Shown: positions 51,036 to 61,800, counted from the first letter of the stretch. The stretch: 64,000 nt of DNA from Edaphobacter dinghuensis (GCF_014640335.1 NZ_BMGT01000002.1:558001-622000), one strand, 5' to 3'. Notes: generated by a model not told the origin, from the sequence alone. Made by a program: numbers and translations.

Positions 51036-52841
51036 TTACGGGATGTAGTAACGCATGCTCGTGAACACCATGTTGTTGGTGGCCTTCGGCGCTCCGCCTA
51101 CGCCAGCCCAAGCGTTGCGCGTCAGGTAGCTGTACTCCATGGCGTACTGCAACCGGCCGTACTTGGGGCTGCTGTAGAAGCGGTAGGTGAAGCCTGCGGT
51201 GCCCTCAATCACTGCGCGGGTTGCCCCCGTGCAGTTTGCCGGAACACCGGGATTGTAACCAGTGCTTCCTGAGGGGACAGTTTCCGTGCCGCAGCCAGTG
51301 TTCGAGGCTGTGATCGGCGCATAGCCGGTCAGCTTGCCTGCATTAGGTCCGGTCAGGTTCAGGAAGGTCGTGCGCTGCGCATACTCGCCACCGGCGTAGC
51401 CGAAGAGATCGAGCTTCTTGGCGGGGTGCAGTTCGAGCGAGAACAGGCCCTGGTCGGCTTTGATGGTCGCCAGCGTTCCGTCCGGGTGAACCGTGGTGTC
51501 AGGCAGCGTCGAGGTGCCATACCGGCCCACGCCTGTACCAGTCAGGATATGAACGCCTACGTCAGCAAAGTGCGTTACCGGAACACGAGCGTTGAAGAAG
51601 AAGCCGCCGCCGGTCTTGGTGTCGTTGGCCGCACCGGCTGTTCCGGTCGTAGGAACAGTGGTGACGCCGGGGTAGTAGCGATCGCGGAAGAAGCGGGCGA
51701 GACCGCCGATCTCGTAGTGGCCAATCTTCGGGTCGAAGGCAGCCTTCACGATCACATCGGGCGCTACGTTATTGGAGTAGTTCGCGGTGGAGTTATACAA
51801 GCCGCCGCCGGTTCCTGCATTGCCGAAGAAAAAGTTCGAGTTCGCATTGGTCGCCGAGAAGATGTTCTGTGCATTCTCAAGCGCTATGGCCACGGTCGTC
51901 ATACCGAGCTTCTGCTGGATGCGGACGCCTGGCTGACGTGCCCAGCTGAAACCGACATGGTACTGAGCGTCGATAACCATCGGCAGGTTCTCAGTGCGGT
52001 TGTCAGTTCCCTTCTTGGTCTCGGTAACAAGCGACCACATCTGGCCGCCGGTGATAGCGAAACCACGCTGCGTCGCGATCTGTCCCCAGATCTGGCGCTG
52101 GCGCAGGGTGTAGCTGTTGCTCTGATTGTCGTTGCTGGTGACGCCTGCGGAGAGGAAGTCGGCCTCGACGTAACCGGAGAGCTTGAATGCTCTGGTGTTG
52201 CCTTCGAACAAGCCACCGATACGGCTCTGGCGTCCGGAGAAGTTGAACTCGCTGGTGTGGGCCTGAGCTGCTCCCGGGTAGGGGGTGGAGTTGAAAGGCG
52301 TGTTCACGTCCGAGTTCAGCGAGCGCTGACGGTAAACGGATTCAGCCGCGAAGAAGGCAACCGGCGTGATCTTGATTCCACGGTAATGAAGCGCCATGGG
52401 CTCATCGATCTCCTTCATCACGTCCTTCTTGGTATCGCTGATCGTCTGCGCGAGTGTCTCGTTCTTCGCTTTGAGATCGGTCACGTTGGTGTTCAGCGTG
52501 TTGACGGCATCAGTGTTGGCCTGAACGCTCGAGCTGACTCCCGCTGCCTGAGACTGCGCCTGAGCAGCCGCGGCATTAGCTGCCTGGGCATCCTGCGTGG
52601 CAGTCGCCAGCTTCGCATCCTTGTCGGCGTTCTGCTGCTTCAGGCTGTCGATCTGTACCTGCTGGCTCTGCATCTGTTCGCGCAGTTCGCGAATCTCGCG
52701 CTCTGTCGCGCTCTCCGCCTTCTTTTTGACAACTTTCTTATGGGTTGCTTTCTTTGGCTGCGTGGTGCTGGTCTGCGCTTGCATCGATACCGTACATAAA
52801 ACCAGCATCGCTGTCATCGCTGCTCGTACTTGCTTCGTCAT
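51036..52841 (-). CDS. Outer-membrane porin with N-terminal coiled coil
   Basis: A 601-aa exported protein. Residues 1-22 form a signal peptide (AAMTAMLVLCTVSMQAQ). A Lys-rich stretch is followed by a coiled coil at about residues 40-125 (EIRELREQMQSQQVQIDSLK, then Ala/Gln-rich heptads). The remainder is a beta-barrel with strands such as FNFSGRQSRIGGLFEGNTRA and a Tyr-rich end (MRYYIP). Trimeric porins with an N-terminal coiled coil, for example DcaP-like ones, have this layout. The start at 52841 follows GAGGGG; a longer frame lacks a signal peptide at its beginning. It is divergent from the GH20 gene across a 39-bp palindrome, so uptake of chito- or muro-saccharides is likely but unproven. 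Confidence 0.85.
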   Translation of the reverse strand: MTKQVRAAMTAMLVLCTVSMQAQTSTTQPKKATHKKVVKKKAESATEREIRELREQMQSQQVQIDSLKQQNADKDAKLATATQDAQAANAAAAQAQSQAAGVSSSVQANTDAVNTLNTNVTDLKAKNETLAQTISDTKKDVMKEIDEPMALHYRGIKITPVAFFAAESVYRQRSLNSDVNTPFNSTPYPGAAQAHTSEFNFSGRQSRIGGLFEGNTRAFKLSGYVEADFLSAGVTSNDNQSNSYTLRQRQIWGQIATQRGFAITGGQMWSLVTETKKGTDNRTENLPMVIDAQYHVGFSWARQPGVRIQQKLGMTTVAIALENAQNIFSATNANSNFFFGNAGTGGGLYNSTANYSNNVAPDVIVKAAFDPKIGHYEIGGLARFFRDRYYPGVTTVPTTGTAGAANDTKTGGGFFFNARVPVTHFADVGVHILTGTGVGRYGTSTLPDTTVHPDGTLATIKADQGLFSLELHPAKKLDLFGYAGGEYAQRTTFLNLTGPNAGKLTGYAPITASNTGCGTETVPSGSTGYNPGVPANCTGATRAVIEGTAGFTYRFYSSPKYGRLQYAMEYSYLTRNAWAGVGGAPKATNNMVFTSMRYYIP

Positions 52842-52948
52842 TGGACCCCTCAGGTTGAACAGGACATCCGCGCGCGAGATTAGCGGGGCTTCTCTTAAGG
52901 CCAAAAACCACGCGCAGCGTCGTTCCTTTGAGGGCATGGTTGCAAAGA

Positions 52949-52987
52949 AATGTGAATAGAACGAGAATTTCTCTTTCTATTCACATT
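52949..52987. promoter_or_regulatory. 39-bp near-perfect palindrome between porin and GH20 genes
   Basis: The arms AATGTGAATAGAACGAGAA (52949-52967) and 52969-52987 are reverse complements with one mismatch in 19, centred on a single T at 52968. The perfect 13-bp outer arms alone make this strong. Symmetry continues past both ends with mismatches (52943-52993). It lies 108 bases before the porin start and 90 before the GH20 start. It is probably an operator serving both divergent genes; as RNA it would fold into a very stable hairpin. Confidence 0.65.
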
Positions 52988-53076
52988 CTTTTGACGCAAC
53001 ATTCAAAAACTGCCGCCGAGACAGCCTCACTAAAGGCACTGCACAAAACGGCTGCCGGGCTGATATATCGTTACGT

Positions 53077-55236
53077 ATGCTATTTTTTCGCAGCGGGCTC
53101 CTTCTTCTCTCACTGACGACCCTCGCCTCCGCGCAGTCTTCCATCAAGCTGATCCCGATGCCGCGGGAGATCCACGCGACTGCCGACGTACCGATCCCGA
53201 ATGGCGTCCGCATCGTCTGCGACGCGCCCTGCTCAGAAGAAGACCACTTTGCTGCCACCGATCTGGGGACGAGCCTGCAGGAGCGCAATATCTCCTCGGT
53301 GTCGCCATCAGGATTCGTCGTCGAGCTGACCCGGCTCGCCAACCACCCGGTTGCGGACTTTACCGCCGAGATGAAGCCCGAGGGCTATGTCATCTCCTCC
53401 GGCCACAACACGCTCACCGTCACCGCCTCCACCGCCGAAGGCCTCTTCTACGGAGCGCAGACGGTCAAGCAGTTGATCGTGGGCGACGGCCCTCGAGCCA
53501 TCCTGCGCGGTGCGAACATTCGCGACTGGCCGGCGATGAAGTATCGCGGCCTCGACGACGATCTCTCACGCGGGCCAGTACCTACGCTCGACTTTCAGAA
53601 GAAGCAGATTCGTACCATCGCCGCCTACAAGATCAATATCTACTCGCCTTACTTTGAGCACACCCAGCAGTATGCCTCCAATCCTTTAATGGCGCCTCCG
53701 GGCGGCAGCATCAGTGCCGCCGATGCAAAGACGCTGGTGGCATATGCGAAGGCCTACCACGTAACGATCATTCCCGAACAGGAGGCCTTCGGCCATCTCC
53801 ATCACAATCTGACTTGGGAGCAGTATGCTCAGCTTGCTGAAAATCCCCATGGAGCTGTGCTCGCACCCGGCCAGCCCGGATCGATTCCCCTGATCCAGCA
53901 GATGTTCGGCGAGCTTGCCGCGCTCTATCCGGGACCGTTTCTACATATCGGCGCAGATGAGACTCAGGATCTCGGCACCGGACAGACCAAGGCCGACGTC
54001 GACGCGCGCGGCCTTGGCGCGGTCTACCTCGACTTCATGCAGCGCATCGTCACTGCATTGCAGCCGCTGCATCGCAAGCTCCTCTTCTGGGGCGATATCG
54101 CGCAGGACTCGCCCGATCTGCTCAAGAAGATGCCGCAGTCGTTCAAAGATTCGACTATCGCCGTTGCCTGGACCTATAACCCTGAGCCGCGCGGCTTCGA
54201 CCGTTACCTCACACCGTTCACCAACGCCGGCTTTGAGACCTGGGTTGCTCCCGGCGTCAACAACTGGTCACGCGTCTATCCCAATAACAACCTCGCGCTG
54301 CTGAACATTCAGGGCTTCATTCGCGATGGCCAGCGGCTCGGCTCGACCGGAGCGCTGAATACGATCTGGAACGACGACGGCGAAGGCCTTGAAAACATGA
54401 ACTGGTACGGCATCCTCTTTGGTGCCGCTGCCTCGTGGCAAAAGGGCGAATCGTCGATTCCGCAATTTCAAGACTCCTACGCCCAGGTCTTTCACGGCGA
54501 TATGACCGGCGATCTTAACGAAGCGCAGAAGGAGATGATGCTGGCCCACGCTCTCCTGAAGCAGCAGGCCAAGACCGGCGACGGCTCCGATGGCCTCTTC
54601 TGGCTCGATCCCTTTAGCAAGGACGGCCAGACCTATGCAGACAAGATTCGGCCCTACACTCACGAGCTTCGCCTGCACGCGGAGCGGGCACTCACGCTCA
54701 TCGCTCAGGCGCGCGCCGCTGCACCTGCTCCGCCAAAGCCGTTTACCGCTACTGCGGCACCTTACAACCCTGCCGATGCCTATCCCTCCAATCCCACCAG
54801 CCTGCGCGAGACAGATGCGATTGACGCACTTGAGTTGGGTGCGCGGCGCATGGACTTCATCGGTCTCAAGTTTCAGCTCGCCGATGAGATTACGCAGGGG
54901 TATCAACGCGCCTATGACATGCGCATGACCACTGACCGTAAACAACGCCAGGCCGTCGCCCGCGAGCTCTCCGACATCAACGGCACCAACGGGCGCATCG
55001 CCGACATACGCGACACCTACTCCCTGATCCGCGATCTCTATCAGCAGGCGTGGCTCCGGTCGAACCGACCCTACGCTCTGCGGCCCGTGCTCGAACACTA
55101 CGACTACACCATCGGCCAGTGGCTCGCGCTTAGTGACAAGGTTCGCGTCGCGCAGCGGCAGTGGTCCGACAGCCACACGCTGCCAACCGCGGCAGAGGTT
55201 GGCATTCCGGCCCCGCCACCTGCAACGGCCCGCTAG
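53077..55236 (+). CDS. Glycoside hydrolase family 20 (beta-N-acetylhexosaminidase-like)
   Basis: A 719-aa exported hydrolase. A signal peptide (MLFFRSGLLLLSLTTLASAQ) precedes a GH20b-like alpha/beta domain (to about residue 150) and the TIM barrel. The barrel contains YKINIYSPYFEHTQQYASNP, IIPEQEAFGHLHH and the catalytic pair Asp294-Glu295 in HIGADET. The Trp-containing NTIWNDDGEGLENMNWYG completes the pocket. A helical C-terminal region of about 200 residues follows. Substrate-assisted cleavage would release terminal GlcNAc/GalNAc from glycans or peptidoglycan fragments. It is followed after 22 bases by nagA. HIGADE differs by one residue from the usual HxGGDE. Confidence 0.88.
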   Translation: MLFFRSGLLLLSLTTLASAQSSIKLIPMPREIHATADVPIPNGVRIVCDAPCSEEDHFAATDLGTSLQERNISSVSPSGFVVELTRLANHPVADFTAEMKPEGYVISSGHNTLTVTASTAEGLFYGAQTVKQLIVGDGPRAILRGANIRDWPAMKYRGLDDDLSRGPVPTLDFQKKQIRTIAAYKINIYSPYFEHTQQYASNPLMAPPGGSISAADAKTLVAYAKAYHVTIIPEQEAFGHLHHNLTWEQYAQLAENPHGAVLAPGQPGSIPLIQQMFGELAALYPGPFLHIGADETQDLGTGQTKADVDARGLGAVYLDFMQRIVTALQPLHRKLLFWGDIAQDSPDLLKKMPQSFKDSTIAVAWTYNPEPRGFDRYLTPFTNAGFETWVAPGVNNWSRVYPNNNLALLNIQGFIRDGQRLGSTGALNTIWNDDGEGLENMNWYGILFGAAASWQKGESSIPQFQDSYAQVFHGDMTGDLNEAQKEMMLAHALLKQQAKTGDGSDGLFWLDPFSKDGQTYADKIRPYTHELRLHAERALTLIAQARAAAPAPPKPFTATAAPYNPADAYPSNPTSLRETDAIDALELGARRMDFIGLKFQLADEITQGYQRAYDMRMTTDRKQRQAVARELSDINGTNGRIADIRDTYSLIRDLYQQAWLRSNRPYALRPVLEHYDYTIGQWLALSDKVRVAQRQWSDSHTLPTAAEVGIPAPPPATAR

Positions 55237-55258
55237 GAAACGCACTAAACTAATCTCG

Positions 55259-56392
55259 ATGCCAACCACTCTCACCGCGCGCCAGCTTCATATCCCACAG
55301 GGCACCATCGACCATCCTGTCATCGTCATCGATGACGACGGTCTGATTGCCAGCATCCACTCTGACCCGACCAACAAGTCGGAAGACGTGTTGACCACAA
55401 CCTTTCTCGATATCCACACGCACGGCGCGGCCAACTACGACGTCATGCATGCCAGCGCCGCAGAGCTTGGCGTTGTGAACAGGTTCCTTGCTACCCGTGG
55501 CGTCGGCCATTATCTACCGACCACCGTCACCGCTCCGATCGATCAGACGCTGCGCTCGCTTGAATCCTTGGCCAACGCCGTCGAGTCGCGGACTCCCGCC
55601 AATGAAGCGAGACCCGTCGGCATCCATCTCGAAGGCCCCTTCATCTCGCACGCCAAAAAGGGCGTTCATCCTCCTGCCGACATTCTGCCGCCGGATATCG
55701 CTCTCTTTGATCGCTTTCAGCAGGCCGCTCGCGGACATATCCGCCTCATCACCATTGCGCCCGAGATTCCCGGCGCGCTCGCCCTCATCAAGCACGCTGC
55801 AACTCATGGCGTAAGGGTCAGCATCGGCCACACCGACGCTACATCGGAACAGGCCCTGGCCGCAATCGACGCTGGAGCCCGCAGCGCAACACACACCTTC
55901 AACGCCATGCGTGCGCTCGACCATCGCGCCCCCGGCGTCATCGCCACCGTGCTCGACGACGATCGCCTCTTTGCCGAGCTGATCTGCGACGGCGTCCACG
56001 TCGATCCATCCATGGTTCGTCTCTGGCTCAAAGCCAAGGGAGCAGACAAGGCCATCCTCGTAACCGATAGTATGTCTGCCGCAGGCATGCCAGATGGAAC
56101 CTACACGCTCGGCACGTTTCAGGTCGAGGTCGCCGATGGCCGCGCTATGGCGAATGGAAGCCTCGCAGGAAGCGTTCTAACCATGGACCGCGCCGTCGCC
56201 AATCTACAGCGCTTCACCGGCTCGCCTCTTGGTACAGCGGTGCGGCTGGCATCGCACAACCCTGCGAAGCTGTTGGGAATGGAAGACGTAATTGCCAATC
56301 CCATCGCCGGCCAGCCCGCAGACTTCAACGTCTTCAACGCCACGGGCGAACACAAGGCCACCATCCTGAACGGAGCTCGCATTCAACTCTAG
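55259..56392 (+). CDS. nagA: N-acetylglucosamine-6-phosphate deacetylase
   Basis: A 377-aa amidohydrolase that deacetylates GlcNAc-6-P to glucosamine-6-P. The metal site is visible in order: His53/His55 (DIHTHGAANY), the Glu in HLEGPFISHAKKGVHPP, the His in SIGHTDAT, the His in THTFNAMRAL and the catalytic Asp in VTDSMSAAGMPDG. The frame is open to 55133 inside the GH20 gene, but MPTTLTARQL at 55259 fits the family N-terminus. With GH20 upstream and a BadF-type kinase downstream the genes form a GlcNAc-salvage route; the deaminase nagB is not present in the window. Confidence 0.92.
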   Translation: MPTTLTARQLHIPQGTIDHPVIVIDDDGLIASIHSDPTNKSEDVLTTTFLDIHTHGAANYDVMHASAAELGVVNRFLATRGVGHYLPTTVTAPIDQTLRSLESLANAVESRTPANEARPVGIHLEGPFISHAKKGVHPPADILPPDIALFDRFQQAARGHIRLITIAPEIPGALALIKHAATHGVRVSIGHTDATSEQALAAIDAGARSATHTFNAMRALDHRAPGVIATVLDDDRLFAELICDGVHVDPSMVRLWLKAKGADKAILVTDSMSAAGMPDGTYTLGTFQVEVADGRAMANGSLAGSVLTMDRAVANLQRFTGSPLGTAVRLASHNPAKLLGMEDVIANPIAGQPADFNVFNATGEHKATILNGARIQL

Positions 56393-56474
56393 GTTTACCC
56401 ACACACGGAACAAGGCAAAACGCCGCTACACGGCGCTGGCTTCCCTGCCCCAAAGTCTGGCATTCTGAAAGACC

Positions 56475-57788
56475 ATGCCTTTTCCGTCCAAACCCGTCCC
56501 TTCTATCGGCATCGACTTCGGAACGACTAACAGTTCTATCGCCCTTGCCACGCCCGAGGGCGCCGTCGAACTGGTCTCGTTTCCCACGGCAACGGCGAGC
56601 ATCGAATCCTTTCGCTCCATCCTTTATCTGGAACAGCATAAACACGCCGGTCGCACGCAGATCAAAAGCTACACCGGACCATCCGGCATCGAGCACTACC
56701 TTCAAGCGGAACACAAGGGCAGGCTCATCCAGTCGTTGAAGTCCTATCTCACCAGCCGCACGCTTACCGGGACCGAGGTCTTTGGCCGCCGCTACAGCAT
56801 CGAAGACCTCATCTCGCGCATCCTCACCGACCTGCGCCTGCGAGCAGAGCAGCAGTTCGGCCAGCCCATCCGTCACGCCACCGTGGGCCGCCCTGTTCGC
56901 TTCGTCGGCGCAGACTCAGTCGACGACGACACCTTCGCGCAGGAGCGTCTGCGCGAGGCCTTCACCCACGCAGGCTTCACCTCCATCGATTTTGAGATGG
57001 AACCCATCGCCGCGGCCTACTCCTACGAGTCCACGCTCGACCACGACGAGCTCATCCTCATCGGCGACTTCGGAGGAGGAACAAGCGATTTCTCTCTACT
57101 GCATGTCGGCCCCGGTGTTCGCAAGCGTGGCCGCACCGCGCAGGACCTGCTCGGCAACAGCGGCCTGGGTCTGGCAGGCGATGCCTTCGACGCGCGCATC
57201 GTGCGCAAGCTGGTCTCGCCAGCCCTCGGCGCAGACTCGCTTGCACGCTCGCTCGGCAAATTACTGCCCGCTGTGCCTGCATGGATCTACGCCAATCTCG
57301 AACGCTGGCACTACCTGTCGTTCCTCAAAACGCGCAACGTCAGTCAGATTCTCAAAAGTGCTCGCGCCAATGCCCTGGAGCCGGAGAAGATCGAAGCTCT
57401 CATTACGCTGATCGACGAAGACCTGGGCTACCAGTTGCATCAGGCCGTGCAGCGGCTCAAGATTGCGCTCTCGCGCAACGAATCCGCACAGTTCTCCTTC
57501 CGCGACGGCAGCATGGACATCCGCGCCGAGGTCGCTCGCAGCGACTTCGAATCATGGATCGACGAAGACCTGCAATCCATCGAACAATGTGTCGATGGCC
57601 TATTAGCAACGACGGGCATCTCCGCCAAAACGGTGGATCGCGTCTTCCTTACCGGAGGAACCAGCTTTGTGCCCTCCGTACGCCGCATCTTCGAAAGCCG
57701 CTTCACTGCCGAACGCCTGCGTACCGGCAACGAGTTCACCTCGGTCGCTCGCGGCCTCGCACTGAAGGCCCGCGAAAGCGCCCAATAG
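56475..57788 (+). CDS. Hsp70-family ATPase (YegD-like)
   Basis: A 437-aa protein made of the actin/Hsp70 nucleotide-binding domain alone. Phosphate-1 motif IDFGTTNSSIALATPEGA, phosphate-2 motif LIGDFGGGTSDFSLLH and the adenosine motif FLTGGTSFVPSVRRIF are intact. It lacks a C-terminal peptide-binding domain, as in YegD-type proteins. The length fits YegD (about 450). Its place after nagA with an 82-base gap is not obviously functional; it converges on the amino-sugar kinase, whose stop lies 9 bases beyond its own. Its clients are unknown. Confidence 0.9.
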   Translation: MPFPSKPVPSIGIDFGTTNSSIALATPEGAVELVSFPTATASIESFRSILYLEQHKHAGRTQIKSYTGPSGIEHYLQAEHKGRLIQSLKSYLTSRTLTGTEVFGRRYSIEDLISRILTDLRLRAEQQFGQPIRHATVGRPVRFVGADSVDDDTFAQERLREAFTHAGFTSIDFEMEPIAAAYSYESTLDHDELILIGDFGGGTSDFSLLHVGPGVRKRGRTAQDLLGNSGLGLAGDAFDARIVRKLVSPALGADSLARSLGKLLPAVPAWIYANLERWHYLSFLKTRNVSQILKSARANALEPEKIEALITLIDEDLGYQLHQAVQRLKIALSRNESAQFSFRDGSMDIRAEVARSDFESWIDEDLQSIEQCVDGLLATTGISAKTVDRVFLTGGTSFVPSVRRIFESRFTAERLRTGNEFTSVARGLALKARESAQ

Positions 57789-57797
57789 CTCTCCCTG

Positions 57798-58742
57798 TCA
57801 GCCCGCGGCTGTACGAGCTCGCCACAACGCGCCTTCCAGCGCATTGACTGCGCCTTCAAGCACGTAAGTCTGCGGCGCAGATTCTTTCAGCGCAGCGATC
57901 ATCGTCTCCCGCACGATCGTTACGTGCTCCAGAATGCTGCCCACATAAGCAACCCCAATGGGGTCCTTGCTATCGCCTGAGGTCTCCATCATCTTGACCG
58001 CCACCAGCGTGATCAGCTCGGCCAGGTCAGCGCCCGCCCGCTGCAACACGGCCCGCGCCATCTCATCGCCGCCCTCGGCGCACCGCACTACCAGCGGAAC
58101 CAGCGCCGCAAAGTCCGGCCCCGGACGGTCGTTTCCCTTCTCGACGACCTCGCCCAGAGAACCCAGCCCCCATGCCGCCTGAACCTCCGCCAGCAGGTTC
58201 GTCTTGATCCCGCGGTCCTTCGCCCAGAACCCAGCGCGCACCGCTTCCACACCGATCCACCAACCCGATCCCTCATCTGCCAGCACCGGCCCCCAGCCGC
58301 CTACGGGATACATCGTGCCATCCGCGCTGCGGCCAAGAAAGATCGATCCTGTTCCCGATACCGCCAGAATCCCCGGGCCGCCGCGGAATGCGCCATCAAG
58401 AGCAATCTCCTCGTCGCCGCATACCTCGACCGCGCCGCTCACCATGGCTCGCATCTCTGTGTCGCACCACTCACGCACCGCTGGAATCGAAACTCCGCCG
58501 ATGCCCACGCAGCTTCCCGTCACCTGCTGCAGGCTCACTCCCGCCATCGTCGCAGTCTCTTCTAGAAGCCGACGCAACCGCGCCGTGGCCTCGACCTCGC
58601 CTACGCGCATCAGCTTGATGCTTCCGCAATCCGTTCGTCCAAGAATTTTGGTTTCATCTGCCAGAACACATCTGGTCTTGGTTCCGCCCGCATCAATGCC
58701 GATAAAATAAGCCAAGTTTTCCAGTCTCCCATCGTCGCGCAA
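57798..58742 (-). CDS. BadF/BadG/BcrA-type ATPase, probable N-acetylglucosamine/N-acetylmuramate kinase
   Basis: A 314-aa ASKHA-fold kinase. Phosphate-1 motif FIGIDAGGTKTRCVLAD and phosphate-2 motif VSGTGSIFLG are followed by GGWGPVLADEGSGWWIG, a signature of GlcNAc kinases and of MurK-type GlcNAc/MurNAc kinases. No start ATG fits: the frame begins at a TTG at 58742, with another TTG at 58715 nearer a GGGAG site. It is divergent from the symporter-amidase-muramidase fusion by 76 bases. Its products (GlcNAc-6-P, MurNAc-6-P) fit NagA and a MurQ etherase, though murQ is not visible here. Assignment to amino sugars rests on motif plus context. Confidence 0.85.
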   Translation of the reverse strand: MRDDGRLENLAYFIGIDAGGTKTRCVLADETKILGRTDCGSIKLMRVGEVEATARLRRLLEETATMAGVSLQQVTGSCVGIGGVSIPAVREWCDTEMRAMVSGAVEVCGDEEIALDGAFRGGPGILAVSGTGSIFLGRSADGTMYPVGGWGPVLADEGSGWWIGVEAVRAGFWAKDRGIKTNLLAEVQAAWGLGSLGEVVEKGNDRPGPDFAALVPLVVRCAEGGDEMARAVLQRAGADLAELITLVAVKMMETSGDSKDPIGVAYVGSILEHVTIVRETMIAALKESAPQTYVLEGAVNALEGALWRARTAAG

Positions 58743-58818
58743 GCCATTGCAGCGCCCTCACCGTTATCATAATGTGCGCAAGGGAATGCCGTCAGGCAGC
58801 CTTCAAAGGAGAGTCGCA

Positions 58819-61800
58819 TTGACCGGTTGTTTCGAAGCCCTGGCGCTGGCGGTGCCAACACGTCTCCACCCCGTCGATCTCGCTCTCATCGCCCTCTATC
58901 TCATCGGTATCACGCTCTTCGGGCTGCGCTTCCGGTCCAGAAAAACCACCGATGGACGCTCGCTCAAAAGCTACTTTCTCGCCGATCGCTCCATCCCTTG
59001 GTGGGCCATCGCTCTCTCTATCGTCTCGGCTGAAACCAGCACGCTCACCATCATCTCTATTCCCGGCCTCGCCTTTGGCGGGGACTTCGGCTTTCTGCAA
59101 GTTGTCTTCGGCTACCTGGTCGGGCGCATCGTCGTCGCCGCCATCTTCCTTCCCAAGTACTTCCAGGGAGAGATGCTCACTGCCTACCAACTCATCGACA
59201 AGCGCTTCGGTCCCACACTGCACAAGGTCACCGCTCTCCTCTTCCTGCTCACGCGCGCAGCAGCAGAAGGCGTGCGCGTCTTTGCCGTCTCTATCGTAGT
59301 AGGCATCGCCATCGGGACACGCGATGTGCTGTCCATCGCCATCATCTCCGCACTCACCCTGCTCTACACCTTCGAGGGCGGAATGGCCGCCGTCATTTGG
59401 ACGGACGTTGTGCAGATGATCATCTATATCGGCGGAACGCTCGTCGCCATGGCCACCCTCGGAACGCACGTACCCGGCGGATGGTCGCAGATCCACACCG
59501 TCGCTGCCGCAGCAGGCAAGTTCCACCTCTTCCACTTCGCGCTCAACCTCACCGAGACCTACACCTTCTGGGCCGGGCTGATCGGCGGTACCTTCCTCAC
59601 CATGGCATCGCACGGCACAGATCAACTGATGGTGCAGCGCATGCTCGCTGCCCGCAACCTGCGCCAGTCCATCGTCGCACTGCTATCGAGCGGCGTCATC
59701 ATTCTCTTCCAGTTCACGCTCTTCCTGCTCATCGGCGCGGGTCTCTTCGTCTTCTACGGCATGCATCCCACAGCCTTCGCCTCCGCCGATAGAATCTTTC
59801 CCACCTTCATCGTTCGCGAGATGCCGATCGGCGTCGCCGGTCTTCTCGTCGCAGCGATCCTTGCCGCAGCCATGTCCAACCTCAGCGCCGCACTCAACTC
59901 GCTCTCAAGCACAACCGTCGTAGACTTCTATATGCACTGGCGACCCACAGCAGATGACCGCGAACGCATGATGATCTCCCGCTCCTCCACCATAGTCTGG
60001 GCATTCGTGCTCTTCGCCATCGCCGTCTACAGCGTCCACGCCGGAGGCAAAGGCCACGTCGTCGAAATCGGCCTCTCCATCGCCTCGGTCGCCTATGGTG
60101 CGCTGCTCGGTGTCTTCCTTCTCGGCACACTTACGCGCTATGCCACCCAGACTGGAGCAATACTCGGGATGATCGCCGGCTTTGCGCTCAACATTCTGCT
60201 CTGGCTCCATACCGATCCCATCACGCTCGGTCCCATAACGATCCCGCACATCGCCTGGACCTGGTACGTCTTTATCGGCGCGCTTACAACCTTCGGAATC
60301 GGCACTGTTGCCAGCTTCATCTTTCGCAGCAAGCACAAAGCCAAAATCCTGACTACCGCACTGTTGGCCATCCTTGCCTTCCACGCAAAACCTGCCGAAG
60401 CGCAAGTACGAGCGCCTCACCTGCAGCACAGTTTCTCCGTTACCAAAGAAGACTCCACCGCATCCCCGAACTTCGCAGCGATCAGCAACCTCGTCAACGA
60501 TGCCGTCGCGCAAAAGAAGCTCCCCGGCGCAGTCGTGCTCATCGGTCACGACAATAAAATTGTCTTCGAGCAAGCCTATGGCCACCGTTCGCTCGAACCC
60601 AACGTAGAGCCGATGACCGAAGACACCATCTTCGACATGGCCTCCCTCAGCAAGTGCCTCTCTACCGCAGTTGCCGTCATGCAGCTCTACGAAGAGCACA
60701 AGCTCAACTTCGACGATCCTGTAGCAAAGTATTTTCCCGCTTTCGCCGCAAACGGCAAAGAAAATGTAACCATCCGTGAGCTGCTGACGCACTACTCCGG
60801 CCTGCCTCCCGACATCAACCTCAAAGACACTCCCTGGGGTCTGTCAGCGCCAGACAAAGCCGAAGGCATCCGCCGCGCTCTCAACTCACCACTCGTCACT
60901 GCGCCCGGCACTCACTTCGAATACTCCGACATCAACTTCATCACGCTCGGCGCACTCGTCGAAAAACTTAGCGGTGAATCGCTCGACGTCTACGCGCAGC
61001 AGCACATCTTCACACCGCTTCACATGACCCACACACGCTATCTGCCATTTGCAGAGGCCTGTGGCCCTCACGAAACTCTCGGCGCTGCCATCGCACTTTC
61101 AACACCACCGCGCCTGCTCCAATCCGGGGAGTCCTCAACCGCAGTCTTCAAGGATTACTCCTGCCCTCCGCCTCACTGGATCACCTCCGCGATCATTCCC
61201 CATATCGCTCCCACAACCTACGATGACGAAGGCACCTCCGCCACCAATCCCGACTTCGGCCACATGCTTCGCGGCACCGTCAACGACCCCACCACCCGCC
61301 GCATGGGCGGAGTAGCCGGACACGCAGGCGTCTTCAGTACGGCCTCCGACGTGGCACTCTTCGCACAAGCCTTACTCGATAAGCTCACAAAAAATACCGG
61401 CCCCTTCCCGCTGAAACAATCCACGCTTGAACTGATGACAAAACCCGAACAGCCGTCATCCGCAGAAACCAGGGCCACCATCTTCATCCCCGACGGCAAA
61501 ACCACCAAAGGCGTTGCCACACGAGGCTTCGGGTGGGACATCAACTCCGCCTTCTCGCGCCCGCGCGGTGGCGTCTTCCCCATAGGCTCCTTCGGACACA
61601 CCGGCTTCACCGGTACCTCGTTGTGGATGGACCCTGCCAGCAACAGCTACGTCATCCTTCTCAGCAATGCAGTCCATCCTCGCGGCAATCCGCCAATCTC
61701 TGTCCTGCGAGGCGAGATCGCTACCGCAGCAGGCGAGGCGCTACACCTCAACGAAGGCATCGCCGCCACTACGACCGAAAGCAGCGCTCCGACCCTCACC

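Noticed and set aside
53041..53076. Palindrome at 52949 as a terminator
   Set aside because: Both flanking genes start rather than end there, so an operator is the simpler reading.
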